From positions 186,001 through 250,000 of the forward strand of contig NZ_UFQO01000001.1 in assembly GCF_900497595.1 (NCBI RefSeq): a DNA stretch of 64,000 nucleotides, written 5' to 3'. Position numbers and translations under genes: made by a program. This DNA comes from Treponema pectinovorum. GTDB lineage: Bacteria > Spirochaetota > Spirochaetia > Treponematales > Treponemataceae. Positions 26,734 to 36,370 of the stretch are shown in pieces. Each line of letters opens with the position of its first letter. Within the stretch, counting starts at the first letter, position 1. The notes beneath the pieces were generated by a model that made no database searches, was not told the DNA's origin, and saw only the letters and a program-made list of their open reading frames with translations.

Positions 26734-27868
26734 ATGCTTGAAGAATTAAAAGAGCCTTTGCAAAATTTAAAAAACGACATTGATTCTGTTTGGGGGCGTC
26801 TTTGACCACGATTCAATCGATAAAAAGATAAAGGAAAAAGAAGAAATTTCTGCCTTGCCAGGTTTTTGGGATGATACAGAAAATGCCCAAAAAGTGATGA
26901 ATGAATTAAAATACTTAAAAGGTCGGGTTGAACCTTGGCGGGAACTGATTGCAGAAACTAAAGATTTGCAAACTCTATATGAACTTGCAATGGAAGAAAA
27001 CGACCAAAAAATCGAAGACGAAATAAGAAGTCAACTTGAAAAATCGCAAAAAAAATTTGAAGAACTTTCAATTTTGAATTTGCTTTCTGGGGAAGTAGAC
27101 AAGAATGGTTGCTTCCTTACGATTCATTCTGGTGCTGGCGGAACAGAAGCTTGCGACTGGGCCTATATGCTCAGCAGAATGTATTTGCGGTGGGCAGAGA
27201 GAAATGGTTTTAAAATGGAAACCGTTGATTTGCAGGAAGACGAGGGCGGAATAAAATCTACTACGATTCAAATTACAGGCGACTATGTTTATGGCAAATT
27301 AAAGGGCGAAGCAGGAGTTCACCGACTCATAAGGATTTCGCCGTTTGACTCAAATGCAAGAAGGCACACTTCTTTTAGTTCTGTTTTTATATTTCCAATA
27401 CTCGATGACACAATAAAAGTTGACATAAGACCAGAAGATTTGAGAGTTGACACATATCGTTCTGGCGGCAAAGGCGGTCAGCATGTAAATAAGACTGACT
27501 CTGCGGTTCGCTTTACTCATATTCCAACAGGAATTGTTGTAACTTGCGATTCAGAGCGCTCTCAACTTATGAACAGAGCAACTGCTATGAGTATTCTTAA
27601 AGCAAAACTGTATCAACTTTATAAAGAGCAAAAAGAAAAGGAAAACGCAAAGTTTGGTGCAGAAAAAAAAGAAATCTCTTGGGGAAATCAAATTAGAACT
27701 TACGTATTCCAGCCTTATACAATGGTAAAAGATCATCGCACAAAACACGAAGAAGGAAATATTCAAGCGGTTATGGACGGAGATATCGACAGTTTTATAG
27801 ATTCTTTCTTGCAGGCGCAGTGGAAAGGTTTTTCATCTGATGAAAAAGATTCAGATGAGGAAATGTAA
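26734..27868 (+). CDS. prfB: Peptide chain release factor 2 with programmed +1 frameshift
   Basis: Recognises UGA and UAA stop codons and triggers peptide release. The first 23 codons run from ATG 26734 (AGGGGA upstream) to CTT 26800-26802, followed by an in-frame TGA (26803-26805). Reading resumes in the +1 frame at GAC 26804 and continues to 27868, giving about 377 aa. The slippery site CTTTGAC is canonical, with an internal Shine-Dalgarno-like GGGGG six bases before it (26792-26796). The downstream part has the SPF anticodon-like tripeptide (RISPFDSNARR) and the catalytic GGQ loop (SGGKGGQHVNKT). The frameshift is the usual autoregulation of RF2, not a sequencing error. Confidence 0.95.
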
Positions 27869-27879
27869 AACTAGTAAAG

Positions 27880-29472
27880 ATGAATCGATTCGGTCTTGCA
27901 AAAAAAATTGCTTTTCTCGTGATATTAAATGGTTTTTCGATTTTGCAGGCAGAAAAATGGACATTGGCAAGCCTAAAATTCGATTTTAAACAGAAGGAAA
28001 ATCAATCTCAAGCAAACAGCCAAATTTCTTCCGTTCTTCCGCAGTTGATTTTAGAGCAGATTGCAGAGAATTCACTCAGAACTATTTCGTTTCAAGAAGA
28101 GCTGGACAGAAAACTTGATGCTTTGCAAACAGAAAGGCTTTCTCTTTTTTTGCAGTTGTCAAAAGAAAATAAAACTCGCGATGCACTTGTTCTTTCAAAC
28201 GATAATCCAAGAAAATTGAAAAAACTCATAACACAAGCTGAAGAAAAGATAAAAGAAATTGAAAAAAAAATCGATGAAAATATAAAATCAGCTTTTGAAG
28301 TCAAAAAAAAATACGAACCAAAAATAGCACGAGAAAATGGGGAAAATTTTATCGATGAAAATCCAAATGAAAGGCAAAGTTCACTTTCATTCCCATTCCC
28401 CTTTTTTAGAAGGGAAGAAGAGGAAAAAGAAGAGAGTGAAACCATAATCCTCTATAAAAACGATTCTTCCAAGCTTTTTGAGCCTACACAAAAAGCACTA
28501 TTGCAAGGAATAGAAAGTTATGCTTTTTCAAAAGAAGTTACGGATTCTAAAATAAATGGAATTTTAACTGGCGAAATAACAGTATACGGCGATTACTTGA
28601 GTGTTTTTGTAAATTTGTATGTTTTTCCGGGTGCAAGGCTTTCTGCCTCTGTGATGGAAGTTGGAAATTCTTCAGATTTGATTTCTGTCGCTCAAAATTT
28701 GGCAAGAAAACTTTCTTCTTCTGTTGCAAATTCTCTACCGGTAAAAATAAGGGTCGAAATTGAACCCGAACAAGCACGAAAAGATGCGGTTGTAAGCGTA
28801 GATGGAGTTATACTTCCAGCAAAACAAGATTTTATAGTTGAGGCGGGCATCCATTCAATTTCAGTATCATCGCCAGGTTATGAAGTTCAGCGGATAACTT
28901 ATTCTTTCTCTGGAGAAGAATTGTTTGTAGTAAGGTCAAAATTAAAACCTTTGACTTCTGGAAATCTTCAATTAGCTTTAAAAAAAATGATTCCAGGCAT
29001 TTTTTATTTTAGAGCGATTGAAACTTCTGAGATTTCTGAAGAAAATCCTGTTACAAGTGCTTCTGTTAATGGAAAACCAATACTTGCGATTTTTTCAGAC
29101 CTGCAACAAGAAAAAGCCTTTGTTTATATTCCTGAAAATCTCGCTTTTGACGGCGCTTCTTTAATCGTAAACGCTGAGCCTTTTGAGCGCAAACAAAAAA
29201 TAGAAAAGCAGAGAAAAAAAATGTACACTGCTTATTCTGTTTTAATATGCTCATTGATTCCGACTTTTTATACCGTTGGAAATTTCACCGCCTACAATAA
29301 TTCTTACAGCAGAGGCAGGGCAAGTTATGATGAGGTCATCAAGTGGCAGCAGTATTCGTACTATTGTTCTGGAGTTTCGTGTGCTGCGGGTGCCTGGTTT
29401 GTTTTTGAAATGATTAGGTATCTTTTTGTCGCGAATCAGGTTTTACCTGCAACGGCAAAGATCAAAAAATAA
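27880..29472 (+). CDS. Secreted PEGA-domain protein, unknown function
   Basis: A 530-aa protein with a signal peptide (IAFLVILNGFSILQA). Residues about 70-145 are a predicted coiled coil (KKLITQAEEKIKEIEKKIDENIKSA in part). After a Glu-rich patch near 180, a beta-rich region leads to a PEGA domain at about 285-355 (VVSVDGVILPA, GIHSISVSSPGYE). A hydrophobic pair near the C-terminus (AYSVLICSLIPTFYTVG and CSGVSCAAGAWFVFEMI) may anchor it in a membrane. It starts 11 nt after the prfB stop, so it is probably co-transcribed. PEGA domains are thought to bind cell-wall or surface ligands; no specific role can be given. Confidence 0.75.
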   Translation: MNRFGLAKKIAFLVILNGFSILQAEKWTLASLKFDFKQKENQSQANSQISSVLPQLILEQIAENSLRTISFQEELDRKLDALQTERLSLFLQLSKENKTRDALVLSNDNPRKLKKLITQAEEKIKEIEKKIDENIKSAFEVKKKYEPKIARENGENFIDENPNERQSSLSFPFPFFRREEEEKEESETIILYKNDSSKLFEPTQKALLQGIESYAFSKEVTDSKINGILTGEITVYGDYLSVFVNLYVFPGARLSASVMEVGNSSDLISVAQNLARKLSSSVANSLPVKIRVEIEPEQARKDAVVSVDGVILPAKQDFIVEAGIHSISVSSPGYEVQRITYSFSGEELFVVRSKLKPLTSGNLQLALKKMIPGIFYFRAIETSEISEENPVTSASVNGKPILAIFSDLQQEKAFVYIPENLAFDGASLIVNAEPFERKQKIEKQRKKMYTAYSVLICSLIPTFYTVGNFTAYNNSYSRGRASYDEVIKWQQYSYYCSGVSCAAGAWFVFEMIRYLFVANQVLPATAKIKK

Positions 29473-29487
29473 AATTGTAAGGAGTTT

Positions 29488-29601
29488 ATGATAAAATCGT
29501 GCGGATTTGCAGTTTTTATCCATAAGAAAAGTGTATATGTCAAAATCGAGTTTTGCTCAAAAATTAAAAAATTTATTTTCGTCTTCTGCAATAGATTTTG
29601 A
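29488..29601 (+). CDS. Possible 37-codon upstream frame overlapping ftsY
   Basis: ATG 29488 follows a perfect AAGGAG at 29478-29483 and opens a 37-codon frame that ends at TGA 29599-29601, inside ftsY in a different frame. The ribosome-binding site is much better than anything before the ftsY ATG at 29537. It may be a leader peptide that couples translation into ftsY, or simply a chance frame. Confidence 0.3.
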   Translation: MIKSCGFAVFIHKKSVYVKIEFCSKIKKFIFVFCNRF

Positions 29602-30406
29602 ATTCTTTGATGAATTGACCGACATTTTGGTCGAAGGCGATATTGGAGCGAAGATTGCGTATTCAATCACAGAAGAGTTAAAGGATTTTTGCAAAAAAAA
29701 ATCGATAAGCGATGAACAAAGCGTTGTAGAAGAATTGAAAAAAATGCTTTCTTCTTATGTAAAAACTTTTGACTTTGAAATTGACGATTCTAAAACTAAC
29801 ATTTTTTTGTTTTTGGGCGTAAACGGCGTTGGCAAAACCACAACGGCTGCAAAGGTTGCAAATCAATTAAAAAATCAAAATAAGAAAGTTATTTTAGCGG
29901 CAGCAGATACTTTCAGAGCGGCTGCTGAGGAGCAATTGGAAAATCATGCTCAAAAAATAGGAATTCGAATAGTTTGTAACAAAAAAGGAAACGATCCTTC
30001 TGCTGTTGTTTTTGATGCAGCCGATGCGGCAAGAGCGATGTCTGGCGCTATAGTTTTGGCAGACACCGCAGGGCGATTGCACAATAAAGAAAACCTTATG
30101 CGAGAACTTCAAAAAATCGACAGAATTTCCCTTTCAAAAGCGGATGAGGGCTGCTACAAAAAAATTTTAGTTATCGACGGCACTACAGGACAAAACGCTG
30201 TTCGGCAGGCAGAAATCTTTAACGAAGCGGTTGGCGTGGATGCTCTGGTTATAACAAAATACGATTCTACAGCAAAAGGCGGAATGATATTTTCAATCGG
30301 AAAAGAGTTGAATATTCCAGTTTGGTTTGTCTGCACTGGAGAAAAATATCAGGATATCCACTTGTTCAATGTGGAAGATTATGTAAAAGATTTTGTCGGA
30401 AGATGA
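29537..30406 (+). CDS. ftsY: Signal recognition particle receptor FtsY
   Basis: GTPase that docks SRP-ribosome complexes at the membrane. After an N domain, G1 is GVNGVGKTT at residues 94-102, followed by DTFRAAAEEQL (G2), DTAGRLHNKENL (G3) and TKYDSTAKGG (G4/G5). The length of 289 aa is short because the acidic A domain is absent, which is known in several phyla. An in-frame TTG occurs at 29507, but the family N-terminus fits MSKSSFAQKLKNLF at ATG 29537. That ATG has no clear Shine-Dalgarno. The stop overlaps the next gene's ATG (ATGA). Confidence 0.93.
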   Translation: MSKSSFAQKLKNLFSSSAIDFEFFDELTDILVEGDIGAKIAYSITEELKDFCKKKSISDEQSVVEELKKMLSSYVKTFDFEIDDSKTNIFLFLGVNGVGKTTTAAKVANQLKNQNKKVILAAADTFRAAAEEQLENHAQKIGIRIVCNKKGNDPSAVVFDAADAARAMSGAIVLADTAGRLHNKENLMRELQKIDRISLSKADEGCYKKILVIDGTTGQNAVRQAEIFNEAVGVDALVITKYDSTAKGGMIFSIGKELNIPVWFVCTGEKYQDIHLFNVEDYVKDFVGR

Positions 30407-31341
30407 GTTTTTACGCTGTGATGAATTTATTTTCTTATAAAAAAAACTTTTTAATTGTTTTTTCCATTTTTCTTTTAGTCTCTCTTTTTTCGCAAGATTT
30501 ATCATCTGTGGTGGAGCAAAAAAAGTCTGCCAGCGATGTTCCTGAAACTTCCTTGCTTTCTGCACTCGACGGCAAAGATGAGGAAGGACTTAGTGAGTAT
30601 AAAGAAGAAAAAGATATTATAAATCGCTTAAGAACTGGACAATTAAGAAAATTCATACACGAAAAAGAAAGTTTGTCTATTTATGACAAGGACAGAAATG
30701 AAAATTTGGTTCTAACTTCATCATCAACAGATTTGCTTGTCCGAAGAACTTACACCAAAGATTATACTATTCTAAAAAAAGAGGTTTTTAATAATCCTGC
30801 AACTTTTAACGGTTTAAAAAAGAAAAGCCTTACAGAATATTTTTATAGCGGAAACGAAGTCCTAAAAACGAGCAAAACTGAGTTTTTTGATGAAAATCGC
30901 TATGAAGAAACTCAATTTTTGCCAAGCGGAAAAATCGCTTCGATAGAAAAATATCATTACGAAGAAGATAAGGATAAAAAAAAGTATTTGCAAAAAGACA
31001 GCGAGTTGACTTTTTCGTACGATAATCAAGGCAGGCTTTCTGTAAAAAAAATCATTCAAAATTTTCAAGATTTAAACAAAGCAGGAAAAAAAATCATCAC
31101 AAAAAGAACTCGCACCTACGAATACAAATATGGTGCTTATTCAAATCCAAATGTTTTTTTTTATGAAAACGGCGTTTTGAGAGAGAAATTGATATATACT
31201 ACACAGACTGATTTCACGCAGACTTTGTATTTTGATGAAGAATTTTCTGTCGTAAGCGAATTTAAGGATGGAATTAAAGTTGAGGAGATTGTTTTTTTGA
31301 ATGGAAACGAAGTGCGGAGGCAAATTTTTGAAAACGATTAA
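30403..31341 (+). CDS. Secreted protein with YwqK/MORN-like repeats, unknown function
   Basis: A 312-aa protein, or 306 aa if started at ATG 30421, with a signal peptide (FLIVFSIFLLVSLFSQ). The second half contains repeated short beta hairpins of the type found in YwqK/MORN-like proteins: TEFFDENRYEETQFLPSGKI, SYDNQGRLSVKK, VFFYENGVLREKLIY, LYFDEEFSVVSEF. Such repeats occur in envelope proteins and some antitoxins, but no toxin gene is adjacent. ATG 30403 overlaps the ftsY stop. Its end overlaps the lolC-like start by 14 nt, so the row from prfB through lolE may be one transcript. Confidence 0.7.
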   Translation: MSFYAVMNLFSYKKNFLIVFSIFLLVSLFSQDLSSVVEQKKSASDVPETSLLSALDGKDEEGLSEYKEEKDIINRLRTGQLRKFIHEKESLSIYDKDRNENLVLTSSSTDLLVRRTYTKDYTILKKEVFNNPATFNGLKKKSLTEYFYSGNEVLKTSKTEFFDENRYEETQFLPSGKIASIEKYHYEEDKDKKKYLQKDSELTFSYDNQGRLSVKKIIQNFQDLNKAGKKIITKRTRTYEYKYGAYSNPNVFFYENGVLREKLIYTTQTDFTQTLYFDEEFSVVSEFKDGIKVEEIVFLNGNEVRRQIFEND

Positions 31342-32632
31342 CAGTTTTTTTTCTCAACTTAAATGGATTTTTTTTGTTTCCAGAAGATTCAGCAAGGTTG
31401 ACCGCAAAGGTCGTTCCAAAGTCAATTCAATGCTTTCTTCGCTTGGAATATGTTTTGGTGTTATGACTTTGATAGCCGTGATTTCTGTTATGAACGGTTT
31501 TCAGATGAGTTTTATAGATTCCATAATCGAAGTAAGTTCCTATCATGTAAGGATTTCTGGAGTGGAGAAAAATAACGAAGCGTCGTTTGAAGAATTCCTA
31601 AAAGCGATGCCAGAAATAAAAACTTTTTTCCCTTTTTATGAAGCGCAGACCCTTATGGTTTCAAAAAATGGAACTCAGGCAGCGGCTTTGATAAGGGCAA
31701 TCCCGTTTGACATAATGGAAAGGGATGATGGTTTTAAAAAAGAAGCAAAAATCTGGTCAGGCACTTTTAATTTAGAGGATGAAGATTCAATAATTCTCGG
31801 AACAGACCTTGCACGCCGACTTGGAATTCGAACTTCGAGCAAAGTGAATCTTTTCGCTCTTTCTGGCGGAAACGACGTAAAACTTTTATCGAGCGATAGA
31901 ATTTTTAAAGTGAACGGTTTATTCAGGACAGGATACGCAGATATAAATTCTTCTTATGCTTTTATAAGTCTAAAAGATGGCATAAAATACTTGGGAGATG
32001 CAAAAAAAATATATGCTTTAAAACTTTACGATAGTTCTTCTGACGAAAGAGTTGTAAGCATATTAAAGAAAAAATTTCCAGATTTGCAGATAGAATCTTG
32101 GAAAAGTTATAATCGCTCATTTTTTACAACTTTAAAAATAGAAAAGAATTTGCTATTTCTCTTGGTTTTTATAATTTTTGTCGTTGTTGCTGTAAATATT
32201 TTTAATGCAATGCGGAGAATGGTTTACGAAAGACGAGAAGAAATTTCTGTCTTTGCAGCCTTGGGTGGAACAAAAAAAGACATACAATCAATTTTTATAA
32301 TGCAAGGTTTTATCACTGGAATAAAAGGCGCTCTGCCGGGGCTTGCATTTGGTTTACTTTTGAGCATAAAAATGCCTATAGTTTTTATGATAATGTCTAA
32401 AATTGTATACTTTTTTCAACTTTTTGCGACTAGTCTTATTTCGCCATTGAATGCACAGTATATTCGCGAAAATCCAATGTATATGATTTATGCAAATATT
32501 CCGCCGAGAGTTTTGGCGGGAGAGGTTCTTTTAATAACCGTGTTTGGAATTTTTTCTGCGTTGCTTGCCAGTTGGGTTGCCAGCAAGGCGATTTTAAAAC
32601 TTACGGTTTCGGAGGTTATGCGAGATGAATGA
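31328..32632 (+). CDS. lolC: Lipoprotein-release ABC transporter permease (LolC/E type)
   Basis: Inner-membrane permease of a LolCDE-like complex that extracts outer-membrane lipoproteins. It has one N-terminal helix (LGICFGVMTLIAVISVMNGF), a large periplasmic MacB-like domain (about 60-260), then three C-terminal helices with the FtsX-type motif MRRMVYERREEISVFAALGGTK. The length is 434 aa. The frame opens at ATG 31301, but GGAGG (31316-31320) is placed 7 nt before TTG 31328 and the protein then begins MKTINSFF, so TTG is preferred. It overlaps lolD by 8 nt. Confidence 0.87.
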   Translation: MKTINSFFSQLKWIFFVSRRFSKVDRKGRSKVNSMLSSLGICFGVMTLIAVISVMNGFQMSFIDSIIEVSSYHVRISGVEKNNEASFEEFLKAMPEIKTFFPFYEAQTLMVSKNGTQAAALIRAIPFDIMERDDGFKKEAKIWSGTFNLEDEDSIILGTDLARRLGIRTSSKVNLFALSGGNDVKLLSSDRIFKVNGLFRTGYADINSSYAFISLKDGIKYLGDAKKIYALKLYDSSSDERVVSILKKKFPDLQIESWKSYNRSFFTTLKIEKNLLFLLVFIIFVVVAVNIFNAMRRMVYERREEISVFAALGGTKKDIQSIFIMQGFITGIKGALPGLAFGLLLSIKMPIVFMIMSKIVYFFQLFATSLISPLNAQYIRENPMYMIYANIPPRVLAGEVLLITVFGIFSALLASWVASKAILKLTVSEVMRDE

Positions 32633-33305
32633 AAAGATAATTCAGATAAAAAATCTTGAAAAAACATATACGTCAGAAGGCGAAAAATTGACAATCTTAA
32701 AAAATCTCGATGTAGATATATACAAAAGTTCAAAAGTTGTAATAGTGGGAGAAAGCGGCAGTGGAAAAAGCACTTTTTTGAACATAGTTGCAGGCTTGGA
32801 CCAGGCGACCTGTGGTCTTATAAAAGTGGGACCTTACGAAATCTCTTCGCTCGATGAAAAAGAAATTTCAGAATATCGCTCAAAATACTTGGGGTTGATT
32901 TTTCAATTTCACTATTTGTTAAAAGATTTTACCGCTTTGGAAAATGTTTTTCTTCCTGCTTACATGTCTGGAATAAAGAAAAAGGGCGCAATGGAAAAAG
33001 CAAAGTTGCTTTTAAAAGATGTTGGCCTTGAAAACAGAATATCACACCTTCCTTCTGAGCTTTCTGGTGGCGAGCGGCAGAGGGTTGCAGTTGCCAGAGC
33101 CTTGATAAACGAGCCGGAATTGATTCTTGCAGATGAACCCACAGGTAATTTGGATCCTCAAAATGCTACTATGATAGGCGAGTTGCTTTTTTCTATGGCA
33201 GAAAAATACGATAAAACTTTGCTTTTGGTAACCCATGATATGAATCTAGCCAGCAGAGGAGATTTTATCTATTCAATAAAGGAAGGCTCTCTACATGAAA
33301 ACTGA
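32625..33305 (+). CDS. lolD: Lipoprotein-release ABC transporter ATPase (LolD type)
   Basis: ATPase subunit of the LolCDE-like exporter. Walker [10 protein letters not shown] is at residues 42-50, the signature [15 protein letters not shown] at 146-160 and Walker [13 protein letters not shown] near 166-177, followed by the H-loop VTHD. The length of 226 aa is typical of MacB/LolD ATPases. ATG 32625 overlaps the end of lolC, and the stop overlaps the next permease by 11 nt, so the three subunits are translationally coupled. Confidence 0.92.
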   Translation: MNEKIIQIKNLEKTYTSEGEKLTILKNLDVDIYKSSKVVIVGESGSGKSTFLNIVAGLDQATCGLIKVGPYEISSLDEKEISEYRSKYLGLIFQFHYLLKDFTALENVFLPAYMSGIKKKGAMEKAKLLLKDVGLENRISHLPSELSGGERQRVAVARALINEPELILADEPTGNLDPQNATMIGELLFSMAEKYDKTLLLVTHDMNLASRGDFIYSIKEGSLHEN

Positions 33306-34647
33306 AGCGAGTATTTTATATGCTTACAGGATGCTTTTTCCTAAAAAAAATAAGATGTCAAATGCCAGGCGTTCTCTCTTTGGCGCTTTTTTATGCATAG
33401 CGTTAAGCCTTATACCGTTGGTGATGGTAATGACTGTTTCTAATGGAATGATAGAAGGAATGACCAGCAGAATCATCTCCCTTTCTACATCGCACCTTTG
33501 TGCCATATTGAATTTTCAAACTTTGGAAGAAGATTTTTCATTGAAAACCTTGCAGGAATTTTCGAAAAATGTAAAGGATTTGGATGGAGTAAAAAATGTT
33601 TATTCTGAAATTCAATCTGTTGGCCTTGCTTCTGGAGAAAATGGAAGAACAGGGGCTTCAATCCGCTGTGTCGAAAATGATATTTTTTCAAAAAATCCAG
33701 CGTTTTCACAGCTTTTTGAATTGATAGAAAGCACTGAAGAAATAAAAGCCGCAAAAGATATCGTATTGGAAGAAGGAAAAAATGCGGTAATCGGCAAAAA
33801 AATAGCACAGATTCTTTCGATTCATGCAGGAGATAGCATAAGGCTAATCACGACGGTAAAGCTTGCTTCTGGCAAAATTATTCCAAAGATAACAAAGTTT
33901 AAAGTCTCTGCGATTGTATCTAGCGGTTATCAGGAATTGGACGCTCTTTGGGTTTTTGTACCTTTAAAAACTGGTTTTTCGATTTTGCAACTTTCTTCTA
34001 GCGAAATCATGCTCGGAATAGAAACTTCAGATCCTTTTTCATACGAATTAGATAAAACTCTCGCTTCTGTCGAAAAATTGATGCCGCCTTTTACTCGTGT
34101 TTACAAGTGGAATGAATTGAATTCTTCCCAATACGAAAATTTTTCTTCAACACAGATTATGCTCTTGTTCATAATGCTTTTGATAGTTCTCGTTGCGAGC
34201 GTAAATATTTCTAGTGCGCTCGTTATGCTGGTTATGGAAAGGCGAAAAGAAATTGCAATTTTAAAAAGTTTAGGGGCAACACCTTCTGGAATAAGTTTTT
34301 CATTTTTGATTACTGGCATGGTAACTGGAGCTCTTGGTGTTTTTGTTGGAATTCCTTTGGGGCTTTTGTGTGCTGTAAATTTTGCAAGAATTTTAAGTAT
34401 CATCGAAAAAACTCTTACTTTTTTAAAAAAACTTTTATTTATCATTTCTACAGGAGATGCTTCTTTTGTAGAACCTTTGCATATTTTAGATCCGGCGTTT
34501 TATCTTCAAAATATTCCGCTATCGATTCCATTTTTTCAACTTGTAGTAGTTGGCTCAGGAACGCTTTTGCTTTCTATTTTTGTCAGCAGTTTTCCTGCAT
34601 TTAAAGCTGGAATGGAAAAACCGATTGAAAATTTGAAAAAACTTTGA
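33295..34647 (+). CDS. lolE: Second LolC/E-type permease
   Basis: A 450-aa partner permease with the same layout as the gene at 31328: N-terminal helix (FLCIALSLIPLVMVMTVSNGM), periplasmic domain (about 60-270), and C-terminal helices with MLVMERRKEIAILKSLGATPSG. Two different permeases around one ATPase is the LolC-LolD-LolE arrangement, as opposed to homodimeric MacB. The symbol E rather than C is arbitrary here. No LolA/LolB gene adjoins; the LolA-like gene at 40634 belongs to a separate RND locus. Confidence 0.85.
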   Translation: MKTEASILYAYRMLFPKKNKMSNARRSLFGAFLCIALSLIPLVMVMTVSNGMIEGMTSRIISLSTSHLCAILNFQTLEEDFSLKTLQEFSKNVKDLDGVKNVYSEIQSVGLASGENGRTGASIRCVENDIFSKNPAFSQLFELIESTEEIKAAKDIVLEEGKNAVIGKKIAQILSIHAGDSIRLITTVKLASGKIIPKITKFKVSAIVSSGYQELDALWVFVPLKTGFSILQLSSSEIMLGIETSDPFSYELDKTLASVEKLMPPFTRVYKWNELNSSQYENFSSTQIMLLFIMLLIVLVASVNISSALVMLVMERRKEIAILKSLGATPSGISFSFLITGMVTGALGVFVGIPLGLLCAVNFARILSIIEKTLTFLKKLLFIISTGDASFVEPLHILDPAFYLQNIPLSIPFFQLVVVGSGTLLLSIFVSSFPAFKAGMEKPIENLKKL

Positions 34648-34706
34648 CGTATCGGCGAGGGTTTTGTATCTTTTGAGTTATAATTAGAAGGTGGGGATTT
34701 TTATAT

Positions 34707-35210
34707 ATGAATTGTGATTTTTGTCAAAAAAATGAGGCTTTTGTTTTTATAGAATTGCAAGGTCCTGTTATAAGAAAAAAACTGAATCTCTGTAGAGAAT
34801 GTTCACAAAGGCTTGGAATAACTGGAAATCACAAAGTGATGGATTCTTTGTTAAAAGAGTTTACAGATGTTTCCAATAAAATTGCAGAAAACGACAATAA
34901 AGCTTGTCCAGTGTGTGGGAATCGCCTTGCGGAAATCAAAAAGAACAAAGTTGGTTGTGGCGAGTGTTATTCAATTTTTAAAGATGAAATCCGCACACTT
35001 CTTAAAAAACAAGGCATAACAGGCTCTTACACTGGTCTTATGCCACACAGGCTTTCAAATTTTCGTTCTGTTTTGACGGATAGAATTGTCTTGCAAACCA
35101 AACTTGAAGAATCAATAAAAAAAGAAGATTACGAAAAAGCTGCTGTATACAGAGATTACTTGCGTGCTCTAGAAAAAACTCCTGTCAATAATGGAGAAAT
35201 TGATGAGTGA
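34707..35210 (+). CDS. mcsA: Protein-arginine kinase activator (McsA-like)
   Basis: A 167-aa zinc-binding partner of the arginine kinase McsB. It has paired cysteine motifs (Cys3/Cys6, CRECS near 28-32, CPVCGNR near 68-74, CGECYS near 90-95) and a C-terminal UVR motif (IKKEDYEKAAVYRDYLRAL). This layout matches B. subtilis McsA. The stop codon overlaps the start of mcsB by 8 nt. In Bacillus the operon is ctsR-mcsA-mcsB-clpC; no CtsR-like gene precedes it here. Confidence 0.87.
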   Translation: MNCDFCQKNEAFVFIELQGPVIRKKLNLCRECSQRLGITGNHKVMDSLLKEFTDVSNKIAENDNKACPVCGNRLAEIKKNKVGCGECYSIFKDEIRTLLKKQGITGSYTGLMPHRLSNFRSVLTDRIVLQTKLEESIKKEDYEKAAVYRDYLRALEKTPVNNGEIDE

Positions 35211-36327
35211 AAAAATGATTTCAGATTCTTGTACTCAGGCATCTGAATGGTATAGTTTTTCAGGCAAATCTGGAGATGTCGTTCTTTCGACGAGAGTTCG
35301 GCTTGCAAGAAATTTGGCAGATTTTCCTTTTCCTCAAAAATTTCGCAATGATGATGCTGTTCGCGTGCAGTCTTTAATTTTTGACGCATTTTTAAAAAGC
35401 CAAAAAGATGACATATATCAAACCATTTCTGTTGCAAGTTTGACTCCTTGGGGTGCAAAAATGTTGATAGAAAGAGGACTGATAAAACAGTCAACTTTGA
35501 ATTCTCCAGGAGCAGGCTTTGTGATGCGCACAAACGGAAAAGCTCCAAATTCAGGGTTGGTCTGCACTATAAACGACGAAGATCACCTTAGGATAAGCTG
35601 TTTTGTTGCAGGTATGGATTGTGACAAGGCTTTTTATTCTGCACACGAAATAGACGAGCTTTTGCAAAATAGTTTGCAGTTTGCAGCGAGTTACGATTTT
35701 GGTTATTTAACGGCAAATCCCAAAAATTCTGGCAGTGGAATGAAGATAACAGCGAGACTCCATCTTCCATCGACAGCATTTTTGCGTAATATAGGTCCTT
35801 TAGCAGATGATTTAAGAGCAAAAGGCATAAGAATTGACAGTGCATTTGGAAATTCTGTAGAGCATGGCGGAAGTTTGGGCAGTTTTTATGATTTAAGTTC
35901 AACAAATTCAGGGACAGGCTCGGAAGTTGAGCAACTTGCGGATTTTACAGGAATCATAAAATCTGTTATCGATGCAGAAAGAAAAAATCGTGACATCATC
36001 TTGCAAAAACACACTACAGAAATAACAGATAGAATTTTAAAGAGTTTTTCTCACGCAAAATTTGCTTTAATTTTTAACCTTAGAGATGCGCTCAGCATAG
36101 TTTCTGATATAAAATGGGGAAAAAATCTTTCGTTAATTGACGGAATTGAAGATTCAACACTTACAGCTTTACTTTATCGCATTCAGGAAGCACATCTTGG
36201 AGCAGTTTTAAAAAATGGAAAATTTAATTTTCCTATAGACATAGCAAATGACGAAAAAAAACAAACGGCAAGGCTTCGCTCCCTTGTGATGCAGGATTCG
36301 TTTGAAAACCTAAAAATCTGCGAATAG
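35203..36327 (+). CDS. mcsB: Protein-arginine kinase (McsB-like)
   Basis: Phosphorylates arginines on proteins and so marks them for ClpC-ClpP degradation. The fold is that of phosphagen kinases: LSTRVRLARNLADFPFP near residue 27, CTINDEDHLRI near 115 and a C-terminal LRDALSIVSDIKWG segment. The 374-aa length is close to family members. The frame begins at 35191, but GGAG lies 6 nt before ATG 35203, which overlaps mcsA. Genetic coupling to mcsA and the following clpC supports the assignment. Confidence 0.88.
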   Translation: MSEKMISDSCTQASEWYSFSGKSGDVVLSTRVRLARNLADFPFPQKFRNDDAVRVQSLIFDAFLKSQKDDIYQTISVASLTPWGAKMLIERGLIKQSTLNSPGAGFVMRTNGKAPNSGLVCTINDEDHLRISCFVAGMDCDKAFYSAHEIDELLQNSLQFAASYDFGYLTANPKNSGSGMKITARLHLPSTAFLRNIGPLADDLRAKGIRIDSAFGNSVEHGGSLGSFYDLSSTNSGTGSEVEQLADFTGIIKSVIDAERKNRDIILQKHTTEITDRILKSFSHAKFALIFNLRDALSIVSDIKWGKNLSLIDGIEDSTLTALLYRIQEAHLGAVLKNGKFNFPIDIANDEKKQTARLRSLVMQDSFENLKICE

Positions 36328-36370
36328 AGGAACGCAGTCAAAAATTCAAGTTATTTGTAATTAATTTGAT

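Noticed and set aside
26734-26805. Frameshift mutation making prfB a pseudogene
   Set aside because: CTTTGAC with an upstream GGGGG is the known programmed frameshift signal of RF2.
30403-31341. Antitoxin of a toxin-antitoxin pair, from YwqK-like repeats
   Set aside because: The protein has a signal peptide and no toxin-like gene lies next to it.
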